In this document: positions 1 to 8,797 of the stretch, piece by piece | How positions within the stretch are numbered: the stretch's first letter is position 1 | Layout of the letters: every line of letters begins with the position of its first letter | Source: Alphaproteobacteria bacterium | GTDB lineage: Bacteria > Pseudomonadota > Alphaproteobacteria > RF32 > CAG-239 | Direction: 5' to 3' | DNA: 64,000 nt | Assembly: GCA_015062285.1 (NCBI GenBank) | Contig: SUUY01000003.1 | Span: 124,001-188,000 of the forward strand | The notes under the pieces: generated by a model | The model's database searches: none | The model's input: the letters and a program-made list of their open reading frames with translations, nothing else | Told to the model about the DNA's origin: nothing | Translations under genes and position numbers: made by a program

Positions 1-915
1 AATACCTATTATTCCATCAAAATCCGATCAAAAAAATCCAATGCTAACCTTTCTCAACAGATTAAACAAACTTTAGATGATATAAACAGCAAAATGTCTG
101 TTTTTATCAAAGATTCTGAGCTGAACAAGATTAATCAAAGCAAAGCGTACACTAATATCAGGTTATCTGCTGACTTATCTGATGTGCTAAAATCCGCAGC
201 AAAAATAAATCTGGAAAGTGACGGATATTTTGACCCCTCCATATCGCCTCTGATTGATGTTTGGGGATTTGGACGCAACAAAAACACAACAACCCCAAAA
301 GACAGCAAAATAAAAGAGATATTGACATATAGTAAATTTAATAAATTAATGTTTTCAGATGATTATTTAACCATAAGTAAAAAAGATGATCGCACCGAAT
401 TAAATTTATCTGCCATTGCCAAAGGGTATGCCGTTGATAAAATTTCTCAACTTTTGGAAAAAAGCGGATATCAAGACTATATTATTGATATCGGAGGAGA
501 AGTGAAAGCATCAGGATACCGAGATAACAATAAAAATCCTTGGAATATTGGTGTATCTGCGCCACTTAAAAATAAAAATTCAAGTGCCTTTGTATTAACT
601 CTTACCAACACGGCGGTTGCCACCTCTGGTGATTATCGTAACTTTATTACGGCGGAAAATGGCGAGACATTTTCTCACACAATTTCTCCAAAAACCGGAT
701 ATCCGGTGATTGATAAGCTGGCGTCTGTAACGGTATTACACCAAAGTTGTATGATGGCCGATGCTTATGCAACTGCCATAATGGCAATGGGATATGAAAA
801 AGGCATGCAGTTTGCCAACAAATATAAGATACCGATTATTGTATTTATTCATCAGCAAGACAACCGGTTTGATATAAAGTTATCTGATACTGCACAAACA
901 TTGATGGGAGAATAA
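1..915 (+). CDS. apbE: FAD:protein FMN transferase (ApbE), 5' partial
   Basis: ApbE enzymes transfer FMN from FAD onto a Thr of target proteins, including RnfD and RnfG, on the outer face of the membrane. The frame is open from base 1, so the true start and signal/lipoprotein region lie outside the window; 304 residues are visible. The family signatures SELNKIN near residue 38, the DIGGEV metal/flavin motif in the middle and HTISPKTGYP towards the C-terminus are all present. The gene ends 1 base before rseC and heads the rnf operon, where its two predicted substrates are encoded. Nothing looks broken apart from the window edge. Confidence 0.95.
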   Translation, partial: NTYYSIKIRSKKSNANLSQQIKQTLDDINSKMSVFIKDSELNKINQSKAYTNIRLSADLSDVLKSAAKINLESDGYFDPSISPLIDVWGFGRNKNTTTPKDSKIKEILTYSKFNKLMFSDDYLTISKKDDRTELNLSAIAKGYAVDKISQLLEKSGYQDYIIDIGGEVKASGYRDNNKNPWNIGVSAPLKNKNSSAFVLTLTNTAVATSGDYRNFITAENGETFSHTISPKTGYPVIDKLASVTVLHQSCMMADAYATAIMAMGYEKGMQFANKYKIPIIVFIHQQDNRFDIKLSDTAQTLMGE

Positions 916-916
916 C

Positions 917-1336
917 ATGAAACAAATCAGTCATTATGCTAATGTTGAGGCTATAGGAAAAAACAGCTTAAAAGTGAAAATAACCTCCTATTCTGCATGT
1001 CATAATTGCGATGCTAAGCATGGCTGCGGATTAATGGAATGCAAAAACAAAATTATCGAAGTTGAAACTGCACATGCTGAACAGTTTGTTATAGGAGAAG
1101 AGGTCTTGCTCACTATGAATCAAAATTTAGGATATGCAGCAGTGTTTTTAGGCTATGTTTTACCATTGATAATTATGTTATTAGGACTGGCTTGCGGATA
1201 TTTTCTTACTCAAAGCGAGATTATTGGTGGAATATCAGGCATAATTATCTTGATTCCTTATTATTTATGGCTATTCTTAAACCGCAAACGTTTTGCAACG
1301 AAATTTCGCTTTAATGTATCTAAAATTATAGATTAG
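917..1336 (+). CDS. rseC: RseC/MucC-family inner-membrane protein
   Basis: The 139-aa product has the RseC layout: an N-terminal cytoplasmic part with four cysteines (C28, C31, C37, C42; CHNC and CGLMEC), then two membrane segments at about 72-94 and 98-120. RseC relatives occur with Rnf/Rsx complexes and are thought to help assemble them or keep SoxR reduced. The four cysteines could bind an Fe-S cluster or other cofactor (inference). It lies 1 base after apbE and 8 bases before rnfB, so it is certainly cotranscribed. The conserved position inside the rnf operon supports an Rnf role rather than a sigma-E role. Confidence 0.9.
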   Translation: MKQISHYANVEAIGKNSLKVKITSYSACHNCDAKHGCGLMECKNKIIEVETAHAEQFVIGEEVLLTMNQNLGYAAVFLGYVLPLIIMLLGLACGYFLTQSEIIGGISGIIILIPYYLWLFLNRKRFATKFRFNVSKIID

Positions 1337-1344
1337 AGATTAAA

Positions 1345-2184
1345 ATGGACGATATTGTACTTTATAGCATGTTGGTACTGGGAGGGATTGCTTTTATCTC
1401 TGCTGTTGTACTGTATTTGGTGTCTTGTAAATTTGCCGTAACTGAAGATGTCAAAGTAATGGAAATTGATGCGGTTTTGCCTCAGGCAAATTGTGGCGGA
1501 TGTTCTTATGCAGGTTGTCATGATTTTGCTAAAGCTTGCGCCAATGCATCTGAAAATGAGTTTGTAAATTTGTTTTGTCCGGTAGGTGGGCAAAATGTAA
1601 TGAATAAAGTTGCAGAAATAAAAGGTTTTTCCAAAGTAGAAAAAGCACCGACGGTTGCTGTATTGCGTTGTAACGGAACATGCCAAAATGCTCCGCTCAA
1701 AGTTCAATATGATGGCATAACCAGTTGCCGCATCGCTGCTCGAATTTCCAGTGGCCAAACAGGATGTCCTACCGGTTGTTTACGCCTTGGTGACTGTGTC
1801 CAAAATTGCAAGTTTGACGCATTAAGCATTGATCCGACCACGGGTATTCCCGTTGTTGATTATGATAAATGTACGTCATGTGGAGCTTGTGTTCGTACTT
1901 GCCCCCGAGGTTTATTTGAGATTCGCACTCGCGGCGAAAATGGTAAAATGGTATATGTTGCTTGCCGTAATACACAAAAGGGTGCTTTAGCCCGCAAAAA
2001 CTGCAAAGCAGCATGTATAGCTTGCCAAAAATGTTCTAAAGTTAATCCGGAGGTTAAGATAGAAAATAATCTTTCATATATCCCGGATAGCGTTTCAGCG
2101 GCACAATATGGAGAAGATTTACGTGCTGCATGTCCGACCGGAGCAATTAACTACTATTCTGCCAACGAGGTTAAAAATGACTAA
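1345..2184 (+). CDS. rnfB: Rnf complex subunit B (Fe-S protein)
   Basis: RnfB takes electrons from ferredoxin and passes them into the Rnf complex. The 279-aa protein has one N-terminal membrane anchor (about residues 5-27), the CGGCSYAGC cluster-binding motif near residue 50 with a further Cys about 20 residues on, and a bacterial ferredoxin region with CTSCGACVRTCP plus additional Cys motifs (CKAACIACQKC) towards the C-terminus. Length is normal for the family. Its last 8 bases overlap rnfC, suggesting translational coupling. Confidence 0.96.
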   Translation: MDDIVLYSMLVLGGIAFISAVVLYLVSCKFAVTEDVKVMEIDAVLPQANCGGCSYAGCHDFAKACANASENEFVNLFCPVGGQNVMNKVAEIKGFSKVEKAPTVAVLRCNGTCQNAPLKVQYDGITSCRIAARISSGQTGCPTGCLRLGDCVQNCKFDALSIDPTTGIPVVDYDKCTSCGACVRTCPRGLFEIRTRGENGKMVYVACRNTQKGALARKNCKAACIACQKCSKVNPEVKIENNLSYIPDSVSAAQYGEDLRAACPTGAINYYSANEVKND

Positions 2185-3499
2185 AATAAAAACATTTCCA
2201 TTGGGCGGAATTCACCCTGAAAAATATAAAATAACAACAGATTCTCCGGTTATTTTTGCCGGACTTCCTGATGTTGTAACCATTCCGGTAAAACAACACA
2301 TCGGATCACCGGCTAAAATTTTGGTATCTCCTGGAGATAAGGTAAAAGTCGGAACACTTATAGCCGATGCCGATGGTATAGTTTCATCAGATGTTCACTC
2401 TTCCGTATCAGGAGAAGTTCTAAAAATTGAAGCCATTGAAGGTGAATTTGGCTATTTGGAAGATATGATTACAATTAAAGTGGAAGGCGATGAGTTTGAG
2501 CCTTCTGTTGATCGCAGTTTGGATATAGATAGAGAAATTCCTTATACAGCACAAGAAATAGTAGCAAAGATCAGAGAGGCAGGAATTGTCGGTATGGGTG
2601 GAGCAGGGTATCCGACGCCGATTAAAACCAGCATTCCCGAAGATAAAAATGTTGATACTTTGATCGTTAACGGAATTGAATGTGAGCCGTTTTTAACTGC
2701 TGATGATCGTTTAATGATAGAAAAAGCAGAACAAATTATTATCGGAGCTAAAATAATAAACAAGGCGTTAGGCATTCAAAATGCAATTATAGCTATTGAT
2801 GAGAACAAACCTAAGGCTATCGATATCTTATCTAAACTCACCAAAACATACGTAGGTGTAAATGTTCAGGTTTGTGCAACCAAATATCCCCAAGGTGGCG
2901 AAAAACAACTCATTACAGCTATAACCGGTAGAGAAGTTCCTTCCGGAAAGCTTCCTGCTGATGCCGGTTGTTTGGTTCAGAACGTAGGAACAGTGTTTGC
3001 AATATATGAAGCAATCATGAAAAATAAACCATTATATGAAAGAATCGTAACTGTCAGTGGTGATACATGTTTGCACCCTGCTAATTATTTGGTTCGTATC
3101 GGAACACCGGCTTCATACCTTATTGAAAAATCCGGTGGCATATCTCCTGAAACCACACAGGTTATTTTTGGTGGTCCCATGATGGGAACATCGGCATTTA
3201 ATATCAATGCCCCAATCACCAAAACAACATCAGGAATATTGCTGTTGTCTGATAAAATTGCCGGAAAATGTGCAGAAACAGATTGTATACGTTGCGGTAA
3301 ATGTACAGAAGTATGTCCTATCGGCTTGCAACCGTATTTGATTGCACGCTTAATGAAAAATCATCAAATTGGAGAATTAAAAGACTGCCATACTTTAGAT
3401 TGTATAGAATGCGGATGCTGTGCCTATACATGTCCTGCACATATTCCGCTTTTGGATTATTGTAAATTGGCAAAAATGGAACTTAGAAAGAAGAACTGA
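2177..3499 (+). CDS. rnfC: Rnf complex subunit C (NADH/FMN-binding)
   Basis: RnfC is the peripheral subunit that exchanges electrons with NAD(H). The ATG at 2177 is chosen over an upstream in-frame ATG (2108) because a GAGG site precedes it at 2167-2170 and the conserved start TFPLGGIHP follows directly; this gives 440 aa. A Gly-rich GMGGAGYPTP motif near residue 142 marks the nucleotide/flavin fold, and two 4Fe-4S motifs (CIRCGKCTEVCP, CIECGCCAYTCP) lie near the C-terminus. There is no long C-terminal repeat tail of the enterobacterial type. Confidence 0.96.
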   Translation: MTKIKTFPLGGIHPEKYKITTDSPVIFAGLPDVVTIPVKQHIGSPAKILVSPGDKVKVGTLIADADGIVSSDVHSSVSGEVLKIEAIEGEFGYLEDMITIKVEGDEFEPSVDRSLDIDREIPYTAQEIVAKIREAGIVGMGGAGYPTPIKTSIPEDKNVDTLIVNGIECEPFLTADDRLMIEKAEQIIIGAKIINKALGIQNAIIAIDENKPKAIDILSKLTKTYVGVNVQVCATKYPQGGEKQLITAITGREVPSGKLPADAGCLVQNVGTVFAIYEAIMKNKPLYERIVTVSGDTCLHPANYLVRIGTPASYLIEKSGGISPETTQVIFGGPMMGTSAFNINAPITKTTSGILLLSDKIAGKCAETDCIRCGKCTEVCPIGLQPYLIARLMKNHQIGELKDCHTLDCIECGCCAYTCPAHIPLLDYCKLAKMELRKKN

Positions 3500-3501
3500 T
3501 C

Positions 3502-4482
3502 ATGCTTAAAATATCAACTGCTCCTCATATGCAAACTCAACATGACACACCAAAAATTATGCTTGATGTTGTGTTCGCAATGCTTCCGGCCATAATAGTA
3601 GCCCTAATATTTTTTGGTTTACCTGCTTTAATGGTTATTTTAACATCCGTTGCAGCTTGTTGTGGTTTTGAATATTTTGCTAATCGTTTTTGGTTCAAAA
3701 AAGGCAATACTACAACTGATTTTTCTGCCATTGTAACCGGTATGTTGTTGGCATTTAACTTACCAAGTTCTATGCCTTTATGGATGGTTGTTGTCGGAGC
3801 GTTTGTAGCCATAGTAATCGGAAAACTTTGTTATGGCGGGTTGGGTAAAAACATATTCAATCCGGCTCTTGTCGGAAGAGTGTTTTTATTTATATCATTT
3901 CCTGTACAAATGACCAATTGGCCCAAACCTGAATTTTTAAACTTTCTTAACACAGATGCTCAAACCGGTGCGACAACCCTTGGTCTTATTAAACACATAG
4001 ACAGTCAAACATCTGCAACTATGTTGGCTGGAGAATTACCTTCATATTGGCAAATGTTTATAGGTAATATTGGCGGTTGCTTAGGTGAAGTTTCCGCATT
4101 GGCCTTGTTATTAGGATTGGTATACATGTTGTACCGCAAAGTTATCACCTGGCATATTCCGTTTTACTATATCGGAAGTTTCTTTTCTTTTAGCCTAATT
4201 ATGTGGTTGATTACCGGTAATATCCAATACGAGCCTCTGACCAATATTTTATCCGGAGGTTTGATGTTGGGAGCAATCTTTATGGCAACTGATTATACCA
4301 CCTCTCCAATGACAATAAAAGGACGAATAATATTCGCTGTTTGTTGCGGTGTTTTGACCGGAATAATTCGCTTTTTCAGCGCCTATCCGGAAGGTGTGTC
4401 ATTTGCAATTTTAATAATGAACGCTTTTGTTCCTCTGATTGACAAGTTTATCAAGCCGGATTTTTATGGACAACGGAGATAA
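3502..4482 (+). CDS. rnfD: Rnf complex subunit D (flavinylated membrane protein)
   Basis: RnfD is a polytopic inner-membrane subunit that carries covalent FMN and takes part in ion translocation. The 326-aa protein is almost entirely hydrophobic helices. The flavinylation motif TGAT at residues 155-158 (probable FMN-threonine T158) is intact, so it is a substrate for the ApbE encoded at the start of the operon. It starts 2 bases after rnfC and ends 4 bases before rnfG. Confidence 0.96.
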   Translation: MLKISTAPHMQTQHDTPKIMLDVVFAMLPAIIVALIFFGLPALMVILTSVAACCGFEYFANRFWFKKGNTTTDFSAIVTGMLLAFNLPSSMPLWMVVVGAFVAIVIGKLCYGGLGKNIFNPALVGRVFLFISFPVQMTNWPKPEFLNFLNTDAQTGATTLGLIKHIDSQTSATMLAGELPSYWQMFIGNIGGCLGEVSALALLLGLVYMLYRKVITWHIPFYYIGSFFSFSLIMWLITGNIQYEPLTNILSGGLMLGAIFMATDYTTSPMTIKGRIIFAVCCGVLTGIIRFFSAYPEGVSFAILIMNAFVPLIDKFIKPDFYGQRR

Positions 4483-4486
4483 AAAT

Positions 4487-5068
4487 ATGAACTCTAATAT
4501 TAAAAATCTCATCAAATTGCTTTCAACATTAACAGTTATAGCTGTTGTTTCAGCTTTTTTGCTTTCCAGCGTATATCAAATAACTAAAGAGCCGATAGCA
4601 AAAGCTAAGGATAAAAGAGAATTAGAAGCTATATCTCAAGTTGTTGGTGAGTTTGACAACGATCCTTTTTCTGAAAAAATGACCATTATGACTTCAGATA
4701 AAAAGGACAAACTCGAATTTTTTCCTGCACGCAAAGGTGATGGTATAAATTCGTTTGCTATCAAAACATATTCTAACAATGGATTTGGTGGCAAAATAGA
4801 AATGATTGTCGGTTTTTATATTGATGGTAGTATCAAAAACTTTAAAATTACCAACCATAGCGAAACTCCAGGATTGGGTTCAAAAGCTGATGAAGAAAAA
4901 TTCAAACAACAATTTGATGGTTTTGACCCGAAAAAACTCAAACTCAAAGTACGACAAGACGGTGGAGATATTGATGCCGTTACAGCAGCAACAATTACTT
5001 CCAGAGCAGTTTTAGATGCCATTGACAAGGCTATAAATGCTTACAATGTATTTAATGCAGGTAAATAA
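4487..5068 (+). CDS. rnfG: Rnf complex subunit G (covalent FMN)
   Basis: RnfG is anchored by one N-terminal helix and exposes an FMN-binding domain to the periplasm. The ATG at 4487 is preferred because GGAG stands at 4475-4478 and the anchor helix follows; an earlier in-frame ATG at 4439 would lie inside rnfD. The product is 193 aa. The FMN-attachment motif TAATIT has its likely acceptor threonine at residue 169, and the PGLGSKADE segment is typical of the domain. The stop is followed after one base by the rnfE start. Confidence 0.95.
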   Translation: MNSNIKNLIKLLSTLTVIAVVSAFLLSSVYQITKEPIAKAKDKRELEAISQVVGEFDNDPFSEKMTIMTSDKKDKLEFFPARKGDGINSFAIKTYSNNGFGGKIEMIVGFYIDGSIKNFKITNHSETPGLGSKADEEKFKQQFDGFDPKKLKLKVRQDGGDIDAVTAATITSRAVLDAIDKAINAYNVFNAGK

Positions 5069-5069
5069 A

Positions 5070-5666
5070 ATGAACAAAGAAAGTTATATGAATCTCACTC
5101 GCGGTATCATCAAAGAAAATCCAACATTCGTTATGTTGTTGGGAATGTGCCCGACTTTAGGTGTTACAACATCTGCCTCCAATGGTTTGGGTATGGGATT
5201 GGCAACATTATTTGTGCTTGTATTCTCTAATTTTGCTATATCTTTGGTGAAAAATTTAATTCCCACAATGGTCAGAATACCTGCATATATTGTTATTATT
5301 GCCTCTATCGTTACGGTATTAGAAATGCTCATGGCTGCATATCTTCCTCAAATTCATAGTGCATTAGGTATTTTTATCCCTCTTATCGTTGTAAACTGTA
5401 TTATTCTGGGCAGGGCAGAGGCCTTTGCTTCTAAACATGGCATTCGACAATCAATATTAGACGGTATTGGTATGGGCATAGGCTTTACCATAGGGCTCAC
5501 ATCACTCGGTATTGTCCGTGAAATTTTGGGCAACGGTTCCGTTTTTGGCTATTCGTTTGTAACCGAAAATTATGACCCAATGTTGCTATTTATTATGCCT
5601 CCGGGAGCATTTTTGGCTTTAGCCGGATTGATTGTACTGTTTAACAAATTGAGAGGAGAAAAATAA
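5070..5666 (+). CDS. rnfE: Rnf complex subunit E
   Basis: RnfE is one of the two homologous hydrophobic subunits (with RnfA) that form the membrane core of the pump. The start at 5070 gives 198 aa beginning MNKESYMN and directly follows the rnfG stop. The ENPTFVMLLGMCPTLGVT segment and several membrane helices are characteristic, including the Cys in the second transmembrane region that binds the membrane Fe-S cluster shared with RnfA (family knowledge). Confidence 0.95.
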   Translation: MNKESYMNLTRGIIKENPTFVMLLGMCPTLGVTTSASNGLGMGLATLFVLVFSNFAISLVKNLIPTMVRIPAYIVIIASIVTVLEMLMAAYLPQIHSALGIFIPLIVVNCIILGRAEAFASKHGIRQSILDGIGMGIGFTIGLTSLGIVREILGNGSVFGYSFVTENYDPMLLFIMPPGAFLALAGLIVLFNKLRGEK

Positions 5667-5667
5667 G

Positions 5668-6243
5668 ATGTCCTACCTGCTGATATTTATAAGTGCAATC
5701 TTTGTAAATAACATTATTCTGTCTCAGTTCTTAGGAATTTGCCCATTTTTTGGTGTTTCCAAAAAAATATCAACTGCAGCCGGTATGGGCTTTGCCGTAA
5801 TGTTTGTTATGACATTATCCACTATTGTAACATTTTTGATTTATTACACATTTTTGCAACCATATAATCTTATTTTTATGATGACAGTAACATTCATTTT
5901 GGTTATTGCCACACTAGTACAAATGGTTGAAATCATATTAAAAAAAGTTTCTCCGGCTTTATATCAAGCTCTTGGCATATTTTTGCCATTAATCACAACT
6001 AACTGTGCAGTTTTAGGTATTGCTATTCTGACAATTCAAAAAAATTATAATTTGCTTGCCGGTGTATGCTATGCACTAGCAAGTGCTACAGGGTTTACTT
6101 TGGCAATAGTTATTTTTGCCGGTATCAGAGAGCGTCTGGCCTATACTAATGTGCCCAAGGTTTTACAAGGCACCCCTATAGCTCTTATTTCCGCCGGACT
6201 TTTATCTATGGCATTTATGGGATTTGCCGGAATAGGGAATTAA
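5668..6243 (+). CDS. rnfA: Rnf complex subunit A
   Basis: The 191-aa, six-helix protein carries the RnfA signature NNIILSQFLGICPFFGVS near its N-terminus, with the conserved Cys that pairs with RnfE. It is the last gene of the operon, starting 1 base after rnfE and followed within 8 bases by a strong hairpin terminator. The order B-C-D-G-E-A differs from enterobacterial A-B-C-D-G-E; all six subunits are present, so the complex should be functional. Confidence 0.96.
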   Translation: MSYLLIFISAIFVNNIILSQFLGICPFFGVSKKISTAAGMGFAVMFVMTLSTIVTFLIYYTFLQPYNLIFMMTVTFILVIATLVQMVEIILKKVSPALYQALGIFLPLITTNCAVLGIAILTIQKNYNLLAGVCYALASATGFTLAIVIFAGIRERLAYTNVPKVLQGTPIALISAGLLSMAFMGFAGIGN

Positions 6244-6245
6244 AC

Positions 6246-6284
6246 AAAAAAGCCTCAGACAATAAATGTCAGAGGCTTTTTTAT
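6246..6284 (+). terminator. Intrinsic terminator of the rnf operon
   Basis: An 11-bp stem with one mismatch (6251-6261 and 6267-6277, GAGGC-type arms) sits just after the rnfA stop, flanked by A-runs on the left and T-runs on the right. It can stop the rnf operon from the left and the convergent gene ending at 6288 from the right. Confidence 0.85.
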
Positions 6285-6287
6285 TGG

Positions 6288-6659
6288 TTAGATTACAATT
6301 CTCTTATAATCGAAACCATGCATGTTGAAAAGCATGTTATTGTTAGGACACCAAGCATACACTTCATCGTGAGTGTTTCCATGTTTGTTAAGCCACAAAC
6401 GATGAAGATTGCCTAACAAAGCAGTCAAATACTGACTTCCTCTGAAGTATGATACCGCCATATTGTATGAGAGTATGTAAACGTCCCATCCCAAAATGGT
6501 TTTTTTGATATTGCCGCTGTTGTCGTGTTTATATTCGACAACAAAATCGCACTTTTGAGATTTTGCTTCAGCAACAGCAAGATCAAGTTCATCTTCAGAC
6601 CAACATTTCTCTGGCTCCTGATCCTGGAACGCAGCTTTTCCGGTAGCATATTTAATCAT
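6288..6659 (-). CDS. Hypothetical protein, 123 aa
   Basis: I do not recognise this protein. It is soluble, rich in Trp, Tyr and Asn, with no signal peptide or membrane helix. The central sequence (KKTILGWDVYILSY) looks like beta strands. The ATG at 6659 has no Shine-Dalgarno sequence; its leader is A/T-rich. It is monocistronic, convergent with rnfA and shares that terminator. It resembles in style the other short orphan genes of the window, which also lack ribosome binding sites. A lineage-specific or horizontally acquired gene is likely (inference). Confidence 0.6.
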   Translation of the reverse strand: MIKYATGKAAFQDQEPEKCWSEDELDLAVAEAKSQKCDFVVEYKHDNSGNIKKTILGWDVYILSYNMAVSYFRGSQYLTALLGNLHRLWLNKHGNTHDEVYAWCPNNNMLFNMHGFDYKRIVI

Positions 6660-6716
6660 AAAGATTCAGTTTTAATTGTTTAATAATAATGGTTAGGTAA
6701 CAACAGTGATACAAAA

Positions 6717-7364
6717 CTAGAGCATTTCTGTCAAACTCTTTTTTACCTTGTGTATTATTTCTTCAAACATGTCAAAAGTAAGAACACCGGTATTAATATT
6801 ATATCTAGATGTATGATACGAATCAATCATAACGAGGTTATGTTTTTTTAGTTGGTGGTTGGCACCATGCACAAATTTAAATTCAGATTTTTTATATCCT
6901 AATATTCCTAAAACTGCACTATGAGCAACAGCTCCCAATACTAATATAGTTTTTAAATTTGTCATAGCAGCAATTTCTTGCTTTAAGTATTCTCCGCAAG
7001 CTTTAACTTCATCTCCGGTAACTTTATTCTGTGGTGGTACACAACGAACAGCGTTACTTACTCTGACATTAATAAGTTCAAATCCGTCATCTATAACTTT
7101 TCTATAATTACCTTTAGCAAAGCCACTGTTTTTTAGGGCCGGATATAGTACGTCTCCTGCATAATCGTTGGTAAAAGGACGTCCTGTTTGGTTTGCTCCA
7201 TTTAATCCGGGAGCAAGTCCAACCACTAATATTTCTGCTTGTAAACTCCCAAAAGATGGTACAGGAGCATTATAATAATTTGGAAATTTTTTTATATTTT
7301 CTATTCTAAATTGTAACAAACGATTACATTTATTACATTTATTATCAGGACAAATAAAAGACAT
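6717..7364 (-). CDS. Uracil-DNA glycosylase, 4Fe-4S type (family 5-like)
   Basis: The 215-aa protein belongs to the uracil-DNA glycosylase superfamily, which removes deaminated bases from DNA. The motif GLAPGLNGANQTGRPF near residue 50 is closest to family 5 (UDGb) enzymes, which have no catalytic Asp/Asn at the family-1 position. Cysteines in the first 20 residues (C5, C10, C13) plus C100 and C112 fit cluster ligands. The SYHTSRYN segment near the C-terminus corresponds to motif 2 (HPS-like). An AAGG site precedes the start. It faces the OMP gene across a 197-base intergenic region. Confidence 0.82.
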   Translation of the reverse strand: MSFICPDNKCNKCNRLLQFRIENIKKFPNYYNAPVPSFGSLQAEILVVGLAPGLNGANQTGRPFTNDYAGDVLYPALKNSGFAKGNYRKVIDDGFELINVRVSNAVRCVPPQNKVTGDEVKACGEYLKQEIAAMTNLKTILVLGAVAHSAVLGILGYKKSEFKFVHGANHQLKKHNLVMIDSYHTSRYNINTGVLTFDMFEEIIHKVKKSLTEML

Positions 7365-7561
7365 ACTGCAACCTTCCTACTTTTTTTACATTATCGCAAC
7401 ATCTTGTAAATAAAGAATTAAAAACATTATATTTAGAAAAAAATTATATATCCCCTTTAAATCCATTTTCTTAATATTATCTATTTTTCATAAACTGCAA
7501 AATCAAACAGTTTACGAGTTGGACGGTAATTCAAAACTTATTTATAAATGGAGTTAAGAAA
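7365..7561. promoter_or_regulatory. Divergent intergenic region between UDG and OMP genes
   Basis: This AT-rich gap must hold two divergent promoters. I see a GGAG ribosome site at about 7549 for the OMP gene and an AAGG site at about 7371-7375 (minus strand) for the UDG gene. A G/C-containing stretch around 7510-7530 suggests a 5' leader for the OMP mRNA. I cannot pick a -35/-10 pair with confidence. Confidence 0.4.
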
Positions 7562-8146
7562 ATGAACAAAACATTATTACTTGCCGGTGTTGCTTGCTTG
7601 ATCGCTACTTCAGCTAATGCAAACATGATGGATAGTGCAAAAAATGCAATGCGTGATATGAAACCTTATGTTGGTATAGATTATGCTTATTCCAATCTTG
7701 ATCTTGGCGGAGCAGCCAAATATGGAGAAGAAAACTTCAATACTGCGAAGGTAAATGTCGGTGTCGATATGGGTAAACATGCCAGCTTAGAAGCATTCTA
7801 TCAATTTGGCGGATCTCGCAAAGCACACCTTAAAGAAAGAGATGGCGGCGGCACAAAAAAAGTAAAATTTAATGCTTATGGTTTGGATATGTATGGAAAT
7901 ATGCCATTGGGCTGTGCACAAAAATTCAGCCTCTTAGCTACTGCTGGTATCGCCGTATATGATATGGAAGTAAAACATAACGATAAAGTATCAAAGAGTA
8001 GAGTAGGTTATCGTGTTGGTGGTGGTGCTCAATATAAATTGACAGATAATATGGCTGCCCGAGTAATTGGACGTTATGGATATGTTGGAGGAAGAGAACT
8101 CAACCACGTTGCTGAAGTTACAGCCGGTTTGAAATACTCATTCTAA
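7562..8146 (+). CDS. Outer-membrane beta-barrel protein (Omp25/opacity-like)
   Basis: The 194-aa protein starts with a clear Sec signal peptide (MNKTLLLAGVACLIATSANA, cleavage after ANA), followed by about 170 residues of alternating strands typical of small eight-stranded barrels, and ends in a terminal Phe (LKYSF) as BamA substrates do. Strand-like segments such as PYVGIDYAYSNLDLGG, ASLEAFYQFGG and MAARVIGRYGYVGG support this. Two cysteines are absent or scarce, as usual. It is probably an abundant structural surface protein: its own promoter region, GGAG site and terminator surround it. Confidence 0.85.
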   Translation: MNKTLLLAGVACLIATSANANMMDSAKNAMRDMKPYVGIDYAYSNLDLGGAAKYGEENFNTAKVNVGVDMGKHASLEAFYQFGGSRKAHLKERDGGGTKKVKFNAYGLDMYGNMPLGCAQKFSLLATAGIAVYDMEVKHNDKVSKSRVGYRVGGGAQYKLTDNMAARVIGRYGYVGGRELNHVAEVTAGLKYSF

Positions 8147-8172
8147 ATATAAACATATACCTCATAAAGCAA

Positions 8173-8200
8173 TATCCCCGATTTTTCGGGGATACTGTTT
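8173..8200 (+). terminator. Intrinsic terminator after the OMP gene
   Basis: An 8-bp GC-rich hairpin (8173-8180 with 8187-8194, CCCCG core) is followed by a T-rich stretch on the plus strand. It separates the OMP gene from the convergent Nudix gene. Confidence 0.8.
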
Positions 8201-8201
8201 T

Positions 8202-8792
8202 TTAAATCATTCTTTCTAAGGTAGAAAAAGCTTTTAGATAATAGCTTTCGCCACGAGGAACGAAGCTTTCTTTAGTAATAGTTATATTTGACTGTGTTCC
8301 GTCACTCAAAATTCCACAAACATTTATTTTCTCAATTTCATTTTCAAACAAGTCTATTAAATCACCTAATTCGGCAGCATAAAAACCGACAACTTCGTTT
8401 GGCTCAAGATCAATATCGTTAGTTGTTATATGTTTTTTGATTGCATAAGTAGGGCAAAATTCACGATTGCAATATCCGGGATAATCAACGATTGTCTTGT
8501 AAGTAAACATCTTTTCAAATTCATCTTCATTTACTTCTACGCCCAGTTCTTCTTCAATTTCGCGGCGACCGGCTTGTTTTGGGGTTTCGCCAGTTTCCAA
8601 ATGTCCTGCACATGACATATCAAACTTATTAGGATAAAAATCTTTTGTAGATCTGACTTGCAACCATACTTTACTGTCATCTAAAATCCAGCAATGGAAA
8701 TTTTTGTGCCATAATCCTTCGCTATGAGCCTGAGAAATTGTTGCTGTTCCAAGCAAATTCATATCTTCATCATAAATATCAATCAAACTCAT
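8202..8792 (-). CDS. Nudix hydrolase (IPP-isomerase-like subgroup)
   Basis: The 196-aa protein has an intact Nudix box, GHLETGETPKQAGRREIEEE (residues about 63-82), for Mg-dependent hydrolysis of nucleoside diphosphate derivatives. The N-terminal LIDIYDEDMNLLGTATISQAH and HKNFHCWIL segments match the subgroup that resembles isopentenyl-diphosphate isomerase but is usually annotated as a generic Nudix hydrolase; the substrate cannot be read from the sequence. It begins 5 bases after the TPR-methyltransferase gene on the same strand and is probably cotranscribed with it. Confidence 0.85.
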   Translation of the reverse strand: MSLIDIYDEDMNLLGTATISQAHSEGLWHKNFHCWILDDSKVWLQVRSTKDFYPNKFDMSCAGHLETGETPKQAGRREIEEELGVEVNEDEFEKMFTYKTIVDYPGYCNREFCPTYAIKKHITTNDIDLEPNEVVGFYAAELGDLIDLFENEIEKINVCGILSDGTQSNITITKESFVPRGESYYLKAFSTLERMI

Positions 8793-8797
8793 AGAAA